The notes under the pieces were generated by a model. It did not search any database, had not been told where the DNA came from, and was given only the letters and a program-made list of their open reading frames with translations. This document shows, piece by piece, positions 1-4,980 of a stretch of DNA of 5,720 bases. The translations under genes were made by a program, and so were the position numbers. This DNA comes from Clostridia bacterium (GTDB taxonomy: Bacteria > Bacillota_A > Clostridia > Christensenellales > Borkfalkiaceae), in NCBI GenBank assembly GCA_017462425.1, contig JAFTRD010000082.1, positions 1 through 5,720 of the forward strand. Reading direction: 5' to 3'. Numbering within the stretch: the stretch's first letter is position 1; every line of letters starts with the position of its first letter.

Positions 1-1
1 G

Positions 2-1045
2 CCTGCCGGAAACGGTTGGGCGTATCCACCGTTCGACGGCGTAATTGCAGACGGAAAGTTGTACGGCAGAGGCGCAATGGACGATAAGGGGCCTGCCGTT
101 ATCTGTTTATATTGTCTGAAGGCTTTGAAGGACAACGGAATTTTACCCAAACGGAAAATAAAACTGATTGTAGGCTGCAACGAAGAGAGCGGCTGGGCGT
201 GCATGGAGCATTATAAGAAGGTAGCGCATTTGCCCGAGGAAGGCTTTACCCCCGACGCAGATTTTCCCGTTATTTACGCAGAAAAAGGAATTTTACACCT
301 ACGGCTCGCCTTCCCCGTGAAGGATGCCCTCTTTGAAAAGCTCTACGGCGGAACGGCTGCCAATATGGTATGCGATTTTGCCCAAGCCTACCCTGTCGCA
401 GAGCAAAGTTTCAAGGAATACGTCAATCCGATTGAAAACACTGCTCTCGTTTTGGAGAACGGAACGCTGACGGCTCGGGGAATTTCGGCGCACGCTTCTA
501 CCCCCGAAAAGGGAGCCAACGCTTTGCAGGCGTTATTGGCGTATTACAAAGCGCTGAACGGGGATTGTTCTTTCGTTTACGACCTGTTATTTAAGGATCG
601 CTTGAATTTCAAGAATATGCAGGATGAAACGGGACGGCTGACCCTATCGCCCAACGTGGCGGATTTTCAGGACGGAACCTTGTATATAACGACGGATTTC
701 AGAGTTCCAGCTACCCATGAAATAGAAGAAGTGACGGAAATTTTAAGAACTGCGGGTATCGCATACCAAGTGGAGCATATGCAACCGCCGCTCTTCAACG
801 ACCCGAACGGAGCGCTGATTCAAACGCTTTTGGGGGTATATAACCGCATTACGGGAGAAAACAAAACGCCCATCGCCATCGGCGGAGGAACGTATGCGAG
901 GGTGTTGCAATTCGGGTGCGGGTTTGGTCCGGAGTTTGAGGGGGATGAAGTAACGATTCACCAGGCGAACGAATATATTTCTCTGGAAAAAATAAAACTT
1001 TTGAGCGAAATTTATTATTCGGCGCTGGAAGAAATATGTAAATAA
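2..1045 (+). CDS. M20-family metallodipeptidase (PepV/Sapep type), N-terminus outside window
   Basis: This is a cytosolic zinc dipeptidase-like enzyme that would cleave short peptides for amino-acid supply. The frame is open from base 2, so the gene starts upstream of the window, and 347 residues are visible against roughly 460-470 for the PepV family. The fragment opens with PAGNGW, the tail of the family's H-x-D-VVPAGxGW motif, so the first metal-binding His and catalytic Asp lie upstream. Visible conserved parts, numbered within the fragment, are GRGAMDDKG (metal-bridging Asp about 27), CNEESG (catalytic and metal Glu about 61-62), PDADFPVIYAEKG (metal Asp about 85), SAHAS..KGANA (His about 164, in the lid domain) and IHQANEYI (last metal His about 320). 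All ligands expected in this part are present, so it looks intact. The stop is TAA, followed at once by a terminator. Family assignment is firm, but the exact substrate is not known. Confidence 0.93.
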   Translation, partial: PAGNGWAYPPFDGVIADGKLYGRGAMDDKGPAVICLYCLKALKDNGILPKRKIKLIVGCNEESGWACMEHYKKVAHLPEEGFTPDADFPVIYAEKGILHLRLAFPVKDALFEKLYGGTAANMVCDFAQAYPVAEQSFKEYVNPIENTALVLENGTLTARGISAHASTPEKGANALQALLAYYKALNGDCSFVYDLLFKDRLNFKNMQDETGRLTLSPNVADFQDGTLYITTDFRVPATHEIEEVTEILRTAGIAYQVEHMQPPLFNDPNGALIQTLLGVYNRITGENKTPIAIGGGTYARVLQFGCGFGPEFEGDEVTIHQANEYISLEKIKLLSEIYYSALEEICK

Positions 1046-1047
1046 TA

Positions 1048-1088
1048 AAAAAACGCACCGTGGGTTCTTTACCGACGATGCGTTTTTT
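1048..1088. terminator. Bidirectional intrinsic terminator shared by the dipeptidase and DUF378 genes
   Basis: Two 18-base arms (1048-1065 and 1071-1088) form an inverted repeat with a 5-base loop. The outer part pairs six A with six T, followed by CGCA/TGCG and then CGT and GGT blocks. The two interruptions are C-A and G-G oppositions on the plus strand; the first becomes a G-U pair on the minus strand. There is a T run at the 3' side in both orientations, so it can end both convergent genes. It starts 3 bases after the dipeptidase stop codon and lies 13 bases past the DUF378 stop. Confidence 0.85.
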
Positions 1089-1101
1089 GTTCGTTCTCTT
1101 T

Positions 1102-1314
1102 TTAGACTTCGGGGTGTGCAATTCGACTGAAGTGGCGAACGAGATAATAGATAAGCCACAAAGCCGCAATGCCAACCAAGACATAGATGATGCGCGCAAT
1201 GAAATAAAGATTGCCCGCAAACAACCAGCTGACGAGGTTGAAATCGGCGATGCCGACCAAGAGCCAGTTGATTCCGCCAATGATGCTTAAAATTAAACTG
1301 ATAATTGTTAACAT
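1102..1314 (-). CDS. DUF378 family small integral membrane protein (YuzA-like)
   Basis: The gene encodes a 70-residue hydrophobic protein of unknown function. Two membrane segments are visible: about residues 2-22, containing IIGGINWLLVGI, and about 41-62, containing ARIIYVLVGIAALWLI. Between them is a short FNLVSWLFAG linker, and a short basic C-terminal tail (RHFSRIAHPEV) follows. The GGxNWxLVG and ARxIYxLVG motifs are the hallmark of DUF378, and the length matches the family. The frame extends upstream to a TTG at 1329, but the ATG at 1314 is the better start because an AGGAGGG site lies five bases before it and would itself be translated from the longer start. The gene lies downstream of the rplQ terminator, so it probably has its own promoter. 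Family identity is confident. Its role cannot be stated. Confidence 0.9.
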   Translation of the reverse strand: MLTIISLILSIIGGINWLLVGIADFNLVSWLFAGNLYFIARIIYVLVGIAALWLIYYLVRHFSRIAHPEV

Positions 1315-1318
1315 ATTA

Positions 1319-1325
1319 CCCTCCT
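1319..1325 (-). promoter_or_regulatory. Ribosome binding site that fixes the DUF378 start
   Basis: The minus strand reads AGGAGGG, then four bases (TAAT), then ATG at 1314. This strong site rules out the upstream in-frame TTG at 1329 as the real start. Confidence 0.85.
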
Positions 1326-1352
1326 GCAAGCAGTATGTTCCGTTTACAGGGA

Positions 1353-1358
1353 AGTATA
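1353..1358 (-). promoter_or_regulatory. Possible -10 element for the DUF378 gene
   Basis: The minus strand reads TATACT here, a 5/6 match to TATAAT, 38 bases before the ATG and within a very AT-rich stretch (about 1359-1381). No convincing -35 box sits 16-18 bases upstream, where the sequence is TTTTTA. The call rests on the -10 match and on the need for a promoter after the rplQ terminator. Confidence 0.3.
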
Positions 1359-1394
1359 CAATTAAAAATAAATTTTAAAAATTCGTCAGCGAAT

Positions 1395-1428
1395 AAAAAA
1401 AGCGTTCGGGTTTTTCCGAACGCTTTTT
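1395..1428 (-). terminator. Intrinsic terminator at the end of the ribosomal-protein/rpoA operon
   Basis: On the minus strand GCGTTCGG pairs with CCGAACGC around a six-base A-rich loop. The arms are flanked by an A run on one side and a run of seven T (1395-1401) on the other. The stem is a perfect 8 bp GC-rich helix, extendable through A-T pairs. It starts nine bases after the rplQ stop, as expected for a Rho-independent terminator of a highly expressed operon. The flanking A and T runs would also permit termination from the other direction. Confidence 0.93.
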
Positions 1429-1437
1429 AATCGGTTT

Positions 1438-1944
1438 TTAGATGAGCTCGATGATTGCCGTTTCAGCGCCATCGCCACGTCTTTCACCCAACTGATAAAT
1501 TCTGGTGTAGCCGCCGCCCTGCTTTAACTCTTCGGCACGCTGCGCGTACTTGGGAGCAAGCTCGTTGAAAAGCTTTTCTACCAAGGGATGCTTTACGTCC
1601 TTGGTTCTTGCTTTGAATGCAGATTTGCTTTCGGTGAAAGCCTTTACTTCCTGCAAGTCGTAGGTCTTTGCCATAATCGCACGACGAGCCGCCAATTTCT
1701 TAACGCCGTCCTTTACGGTTTTAACGGTTACGTCTTTGCCCTTGCTGTCTTTCTTGACAACTTCAACTTCTACGTTGTCGTCAAACGTGTTGACTGCCTT
1801 CGTAATAAGCTTTTCTACGTAGGGCTGTAATTCCTTTGCCTTTGCAAGCGTAGTTTCTATTCTACCGTACCAGATGAGCTGAGACGCTTGGTTTCTTAAA
1901 AGCGCTACTCTTTCTTTTGCGGGTCTGCCTAATTTACCGGACAT
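1438..1944 (-). CDS. rplQ: 50S ribosomal protein L17, long form
   Basis: L17 binds 23S rRNA near the peptide exit tunnel in the large subunit. The N-terminus has the family signature KLGRPAKERVALLRN...RIETTLAKAKEL...EKLIT (residues 4-49), and the C-terminus has HPLVEKLFNELAPKYA..GGGYTRIYQLGERRGDGAETAIIEL (119-167). At 168 residues it is about 40-50 longer than common bacterial L17 (about 115-130). The extra length lies between the conserved ends: a charged, beta-rich stretch at about 53-82, and extra residues at about 95-118 and around 137-143. The reading frame is continuous and the flanking motifs are intact, so this is an insertion rather than a frameshift. The ATG lies only three bases after the rpoA stop, and its AAGGAGG site (1953-1959) lies inside the last rpoA codons, suggesting translational coupling. 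It is the last gene before the operon terminator. Confidence 0.97.
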   Translation of the reverse strand: MSGKLGRPAKERVALLRNQASQLIWYGRIETTLAKAKELQPYVEKLITKAVNTFDDNVEVEVVKKDSKGKDVTVKTVKDGVKKLAARRAIMAKTYDLQEVKAFTESKSAFKARTKDVKHPLVEKLFNELAPKYAQRAEELKQGGGYTRIYQLGERRGDGAETAIIELI

Positions 1945-1947
1945 TGT

Positions 1948-2901
1948 TTAATCCTCCTTTTTTGCTAATGAGAGACCGTAGGACTGTAACTTGAGAATGA
2001 CTTCGTCTAAAGACTTTCTGCCGAGGTTTCTTACCTTCAACATTTCATCCTCCGTCTTCTTGGTCAGGTCTTCTACTGTATGAATGCTTGCTCTCTTGAG
2101 GCAGTTATAGGAACGTACCGACAGGTCCATATCCTCAATTGCCATTGCCAGAACTTGCTGCTGCTTATCATCCTCGTTCTTCACGAGAATATCCATACCT
2201 CTGATTGTATCGCTTAAATTTACAAACAGACTGATGTGGTCTTGCATGATTTTCGCCGCTAAGGATACGATTTCCTTTGCGGAGAACGTACCGTCCGTCC
2301 ATACCTCCAGGTTTAATCTGTCGTAGTTCAGATTTTGTCCGACACGTGCGTTTTCTACCTGGTAGTTTACCTTTTGTACAGGCGTATAGATGGAGTCGAT
2401 AGCGATGTAATCGATAACGGGCTGCTTGTTTTCGCTTGCGGGCTTGTACCCTCTGCCACGACCGATGGTAATTTCCACGTCGACCTTGCCGCCCTCGTCC
2501 ACCGTACAGATGTATTGATCTTTATTGACGACTTCAATTTCAGCGTCCTGTTCGATATCTGCGCCTGTGATAACGCAGGGACCTTCCTTATAAAGATGCA
2601 ATACCTTGGTGTAATCTTTTTCCGTAACTTTGGTAGTAATAGCCAAAAGTTTCAGGTTTAAAATAATTTCAGTGACGTCTTCTTTCACTCCCGCAACCGC
2701 GGAGAATTCGTGTTTTACGCTACCGTCCAAAAAGCGGATACCCTGCACCGCTGCGCCGGGTAAGGCGGAGAGTAAAATTCTTCTTAAGCAGTTACCGATT
2801 GTAAGACCGAAACCCTTTTCCAAAGGTTCGACAACGATTTTAGCATAGCTTCTGTCCTCGTTCTCTTCCACTTCGATTTTGGGCATATCCATTTCGATCA
2901 T
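1948..2901 (-). CDS. rpoA: DNA-directed RNA polymerase subunit alpha
   Basis: The alpha subunit dimerises to start RNA polymerase assembly and contacts promoter UP elements and activators. At 317 residues it has normal bacterial length. The N-terminal assembly domain (about 1-235) carries PLEKGFGLTIGNCLRRILLSALPGAAV (26-52), the dimerisation and beta-contact helix region. A short linker (about 236-250) follows. The C-terminal domain (about 251-313) has the helix-hairpin-helix fold with the DNA-contacting residues Arg263, Asn266, Cys267, Gly294, Lys296 and Ser297, equivalent to E. coli R265, N268, C269, G296, K298 and S299. AAGGAGGT seven bases before the ATG supports the start at 2901 over the nearby in-frame ATGs. 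The gap to rpsD is 26 bases. Its place between rpsD and rplQ is the standard alpha-operon arrangement. Confidence 0.99.
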   Translation of the reverse strand: MIEMDMPKIEVEENEDRSYAKIVVEPLEKGFGLTIGNCLRRILLSALPGAAVQGIRFLDGSVKHEFSAVAGVKEDVTEIILNLKLLAITTKVTEKDYTKVLHLYKEGPCVITGADIEQDAEIEVVNKDQYICTVDEGGKVDVEITIGRGRGYKPASENKQPVIDYIAIDSIYTPVQKVNYQVENARVGQNLNYDRLNLEVWTDGTFSAKEIVSLAAKIMQDHISLFVNLSDTIRGMDILVKNEDDKQQQVLAMAIEDMDLSVRSYNCLKRASIHTVEDLTKKTEDEMLKVRNLGRKSLDEVILKLQSYGLSLAKKED

Positions 2902-2927
2902 AATGCTACCTCCTTGAATGGTTTAAA

Positions 2928-3521
2928 TTACTTGGAGTAGAGTTCGACAATCATATGTTCTGCAATCTGAGTATCGATGTCTGCTCTCGTAGGGAGTGCT
3001 AAAATCTTTCCTTCTAATTTTTCGTTATCAAACGCTACCCATGCAGGTACGTTTAATGCGGGTTTGGATTCTTTGAGTGCGGTGAAGAACTTGTTGCCCT
3101 TCTTGTTTTCACGTACGGCAATTACGTCGCCTGCCTTTACTAAGAAGGAAGGAATATTTACTTTCTTGCCGTTTACCGTGAACTGCGCGTGGGATACAAG
3201 CTGTCTTGCCTGCAAACGGGTGTTTGCAATACCCATTCTGTAGATGACGTTGTCCAGTCTTCTTTCCAAAAGAACGAGCATGTTTTCACCGGTTACGCCC
3301 TTCTTGCGGTCTGCCACGTCATAGTAGTGACGGAACTGCTTTTCGCTTACGACGTAGATGAACTTAGCTCTTTCCTTTTCACGGAGCTGTAAGCCGTATT
3401 CGCTGATTTTCTTGGTCTTTCTGCCCGAAGTTCTAATCGACTTCTTGGAGCAACCGATAGCTGCGGGATCCAATTCGAGGAATCTGCATCTCTTCAATTT
3501 ATGATATTTATTAATTGCCAT
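2928..3521 (-). CDS. rpsD: 30S ribosomal protein S4 (zinc-free clostridial type)
   Basis: S4 is a primary 16S rRNA binder that nucleates small-subunit assembly, and in E. coli it also represses the alpha operon. The 197-residue protein has the SEYGLQLREKERAKFIYVVSEKQFRHYY segment (40-67) and a complete S4 RNA-binding domain at about 88-145 (RRLDNVIYRMG...RQLVSHAQFTVNGKKVNIPS...GDVIAV). It ends in IVELYSK, typical of the family. Only two cysteines (12 and 24) occur in the N-terminal arm, so the four-cysteine zinc site of other S4 proteins is absent. As I recall, this RCR..LDPA..G...KS N-terminus resembles clostridial S4 paralogues. An AGGAGC site just past the rpsK stop precedes the ATG, and 15 bases separate the genes. 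Being in the operon with rpsM makes feedback control by S4 plausible here. Confidence 0.98.
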   Translation of the reverse strand: MAINKYHKLKRCRFLELDPAAIGCSKKSIRTSGRKTKKISEYGLQLREKERAKFIYVVSEKQFRHYYDVADRKKGVTGENMLVLLERRLDNVIYRMGIANTRLQARQLVSHAQFTVNGKKVNIPSFLVKAGDVIAVRENKKGNKFFTALKESKPALNVPAWVAFDNEKLEGKILALPTRADIDTQIAEHMIVELYSK

Positions 3522-3536
3522 ATTGTTACGCTCCTA

Positions 3537-3938
3537 TTATACTCTACGACGCTTGGGAGGTCTGCATCCGTTGTGAGGAATGGGAGATACGTCGGAAATG
3601 AGCGTGATCTCCAAGTCGAAATTCGTCAAAGCACGGATTGCGCTTTCTCTGCCTGCGCCGGGGCCTTTTACGTATACTTCAACGCTCTTCAAGCCGTATT
3701 CCTTGGCTGCGGTAGCTGCTTTTTCGCAAGCGAGCTGCGCTGCATAGGGAGTACCCTTCTTAGAACCTCTGAAGCCGCCCAAGGAACCTGCGCTCGACCA
3801 TGCGAGAACGTTGCCGTTCAGGTCGGTGAAGGTGATCATGGTGTTGTTGAAGGTAGACTGAATATGAACCTGACCTTTATCTACCTTTCTGAAATCTTTA
3901 CGCTTTCTGGTGGTAGTAGTCTTCTTTGCTGCTGCCAT
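3537..3938 (-). CDS. rpsK: 30S ribosomal protein S11
   Basis: S11 sits on the small-subunit platform and contacts 16S rRNA near the mRNA exit. The 133-residue length is normal. A basic tail (1-17) precedes the globular part, which has [22 protein letters not shown] (22-43), [16 protein letters not shown] (55-70) and [15 protein letters not shown] (90-104). The C-terminus reads [13 protein letters not shown]; the Asn in this HNG motif is the residue converted to isoaspartate in E. coli S11, and it is conserved. The ATG at 3938 is preceded by AAGGAGG, which overlaps the rpsM stop (14-base gap), so translation of the pair is probably coupled. Confidence 0.99.
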   Translation of the reverse strand: MAAAKKTTTTRKRKDFRKVDKGQVHIQSTFNNTMITFTDLNGNVLAWSSAGSLGGFRGSKKGTPYAAQLACEKAATAAKEYGLKSVEVYVKGPGAGRESAIRALTNFDLEITLISDVSPIPHNGCRPPKRRRV

Positions 3939-3952
3939 ACTTTGTTACCTCC

Positions 3953-4324
3953 TTACTTCTTCTTGTTCGCAACTACCCTACGTACGTTGCCACGACGGGT
4001 TCTTGCGTTTCTCTTCGTGCTCTGGCCACGGACAGGCAAGCCCTTTCTGTGACGGATGCCACGATAGCTGCCTATTTCCATTAAGCGCTTGATGTTGAGG
4101 GAAATTTCACTGCGGAGTTCACCTTCAACTCGTACATTGTTATCGATATAATCTCTCAGCTTGGAGATGTCAGATTCATTCAAATCTTTCACTCTCGTAT
4201 CGGGATTGATGCCCGTTTCCGTGAGAATTTTTTTGGAAGTAGTAAGTCCGATACCGAAAATATAGGTAAGACCGATTTCTACTCTCTTTTCTCTGGGTAA
4301 ATCTACACCGGCAATACGTGCCAT
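3953..4324 (-). CDS. rpsM: 30S ribosomal protein S13
   Basis: S13 sits in the head of the small subunit and contacts the P-site tRNA and intersubunit bridges. The 123-residue protein has the start [26 protein letters not shown] with its helix-two-turn-helix region, the central [16 protein letters not shown] segment, and the diagnostic [27 protein letters not shown] (86-112). A basic KKK tail closes it. GGAGG (4335-4339) lies ten bases before the ATG. It is the first gene after a 248-base leader with a candidate promoter and folded RNA, so it may begin its own transcript, as in the E. coli alpha operon. Confidence 0.99.
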   Translation of the reverse strand: MARIAGVDLPREKRVEIGLTYIFGIGLTTSKKILTETGINPDTRVKDLNESDISKLRDYIDNNVRVEGELRSEISLNIKRLMEIGSYRGIRHRKGLPVRGQSTKRNARTRRGNVRRVVANKKK

Positions 4325-4377
4325 TGATTTATAACCTCCGTATTTTTCTTTAAAATTTTTATTGTTATATATACAAT

Positions 4378-4424
4378 CCGTTGTTTTTCGCAGGGCAGTG
4401 GAAAATGCCTTGACGAAAAGACGG
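4378..4424 (-). repeat. Compound hairpin 2 in the rpsM leader
   Basis: In transcript sense this folds as three nested helices: CCGT/ACGG at the base (4424-4421 with 4381-4378), TTTTCG/CGAAAA in the middle (4419-4414 with 4390-4385), and GGCA/TGCC at the top (4409-4406 with 4397-4394) closing an eight-base loop. Small internal loops separate them. The nesting is more than expected from a random AT-rich stretch, but each helix is short. Confidence 0.5.
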
Positions 4425-4441
4425 TTATTTTTGATTTTACA

Positions 4442-4497
4442 CGCAACAAAACTGAGTCCCCGTTTTTACTTAAAACGGAAATTCAGTTCTCGTTACG
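4442..4497 (-). repeat. Long near-perfect hairpin 1 in the rpsM leader
   Basis: The arms 4483-4497 and 4442-4455 pair over 14 base pairs with a single bulged G when read as minus-strand RNA, using two G-U pairs. After an A-C mismatch the helix continues through one U-A and two U-G pairs, then a 7 bp CCGTTTT/AAAACGG stem capped by a five-base loop (4467-4471). No T run follows in either direction, so it is not an intrinsic terminator. It could be a protein-binding leader helix or a small repeat copy. Confidence 0.7.
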
Positions 4498-4528
4498 TTA
4501 TAAAATTATTCGCAAGATTTTATCATGC

Positions 4529-4552
4529 ACCGTATATTTTACCATATACGGT
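4529..4552. repeat. 24-base palindrome overlapping the candidate rpsM promoter
   Basis: ACCGTATA (4529-4536) and TATACGGT (4545-4552) form a perfect 8 bp inverted repeat around an eight-base spacer. A second, overlapping inverted repeat (TTTTACC at 4537-4543 with GGTAAAA at 4550-4556) shares the central bases, so the two folds exclude each other. The palindrome covers the -10 box and most of the spacer of the promoter called at 4536-4564, a typical place for a repressor operator. It could also be a transcript-end stabilising hairpin for rpmJ. Confidence 0.5.
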
Positions 4553-4564
4553 AAAAAAATGCAA
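4536..4564 (-). promoter_or_regulatory. Candidate sigma-A promoter for rpsM-rpsK-rpsD-rpoA-rplQ
   Basis: The minus strand reads TTGCAT (4564-4559), exactly 17 bases, then TAAAAT (4541-4536). The -10 box matches TATAAT at five of six positions and carries an upstream TGG, giving an extended -10 (TGGTAAAAT). The -35 box matches TTGACA at only three of six. It sits just past the rpmJ stop codon. Transcription would start near 4529. Confidence 0.5.
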
Positions 4565-4572
4565 GCGTTTTA

Positions 4573-4689
4573 TTAGCCCTGTTTCTGTTTATGGGATTTA
4601 TTTTTGGAACAAATTACCATAACCTTGCCGTTTCTTTTAATTACTTTGCACTTATCGCACATAGGCTTTACTGAAGGTCTGACTTTCAT
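4573..4689 (-). CDS. rpmJ: 50S ribosomal protein L36, zinc-binding form
   Basis: L36 is the smallest large-subunit protein and helps organise 23S rRNA. The 38 codons give [20 protein letters not shown], then a short second half ending in HKQKQG. Cys11, Cys14, Cys27 and His33 form the complete zinc site, so this is the zinc-dependent version. The length matches the family (37-38 residues). AAGGAG nine bases upstream supports the ATG at 4689. It follows infA by 42 bases, the usual order, and the long rpsM leader comes next. Confidence 0.98.
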   Translation of the reverse strand: MKVRPSVKPMCDKCKVIKRNGKVMVICSKNKSHKQKQG

Positions 4690-4731
4690 TTTGTTTTCTC
4701 CTTAAATAGAATACTTTTTTGCGGCTCCGCT

Positions 4732-4953
4732 TTAAGATTTGCTGCGCCACGTGATTCTGCCCTTGGTCAAATCGTAAGGACTCATTTCCAGTTTTACCGT
4801 ATCGCCTTCAATGATACGAATAAAATTCATTCTTAACTTGCCGGAAATGTACGCCGTTATGATATGCCCGTTGGAAAGCTGTACTTTAAAGGTTGCGTTG
4901 GGTAACGATTCTACGATTTTCCCTTCTACCTCTATTACGTCGTCTTTGGACAC
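4732..4953 (-). CDS. infA: Translation initiation factor IF-1
   Basis: IF-1 binds the ribosomal A site during initiation and aids IF-2 and IF-3. The 73-residue protein is a single OB-fold (S1-like) domain. It carries the family motifs [26 protein letters not shown] (5-30), [14 protein letters not shown] (34-47) and [15 protein letters not shown] (58-72), and its length is normal. The start codon is GTG at 4953; no ATG precedes it, and GGAGG lies eight bases upstream. The map stop (TAG, 4981-4983) is in the same frame, ten codons before the infA start codon. It sits 27 bases after map and 42 before rpmJ. Confidence 0.99.
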   Translation of the reverse strand: MSKDDVIEVEGKIVESLPNATFKVQLSNGHIITAYISGKLRMNFIRIIEGDTVKLEMSPYDLTKGRITWRSKS

Positions 4954-4961
4954 AAAAACTC

Positions 4962-4966
4962 CCTCC
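4962..4966 (-). promoter_or_regulatory. Ribosome binding site supporting the infA GTG start
   Basis: The minus strand reads GGAGG followed by eight bases and GTG at 4953. There is no ATG in the 27 bases between map and infA, so this site decides the start. Confidence 0.8.
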
Positions 4967-4980
4967 GCTTTTATTTTTGA

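Larger units (their letters stand above)
4325..4572 (-). promoter_or_regulatory. Structured untranslated leader between rpmJ and rpsM
   Basis: This 248-base gap is far longer than the other intergenic distances here (3-42 bases) and is clearly AT-rich. I find no credible gene in it on either strand. On the minus strand it reads, in order, a candidate promoter overlapped by a palindrome (4529-4564), a long hairpin (4442-4497), a second compound hairpin (4378-4424), a weak ATTGT/ACAAT repeat (4361-4377) and the rpsM ribosome binding site (4335-4339). If transcription starts near 4529, the leader is about 205 bases. The position corresponds to the E. coli alpha-operon leader that S4 binds. A regulatory role is inferred from position and folding only; I do not recognise a named RNA family. 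Confidence 0.55.

Noticed and set aside
59..1045. Dipeptidase beginning at the TTG at 59
   Set aside because: The frame is open to base 2 and the upstream codons encode PAGNGWAYPPFDGV, a conserved part of the M20 domain. The gene therefore starts outside the window.
743..1280. Two overlapping minus-strand frames across the dipeptidase 3' end and the DUF378 gene
   Set aside because: They run through the shared terminator and lie in other frames than the two supported genes, with no recognisable domain.
3501..4052. Plus-strand open frame of 183 codons antisense to rpsK and rpsM
   Set aside because: It spans two certain ribosomal protein genes on the opposite strand and resembles no family. 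It is a by-product of their codon use.
4529..4552. Palindrome after rpmJ as an intrinsic terminator
   Set aside because: In the minus-strand transcript the hairpin is preceded by the T run and followed by GCATGATAAAA, so the required 3' T tract is missing.
4362..4622. Plus-strand open frame of 86 codons across the rpsM leader and rpmJ
   Set aside because: It is antisense to rpmJ, has no ribosome binding site I can see, and reads through the hairpins. Its composition looks like translated AT-rich noncoding DNA.
4721..4730. GCGGCTCCGC between infA and rpmJ as a terminator
   Set aside because: The stem is only four base pairs with a two-base loop, and in the transcript direction it is followed by A, not T.
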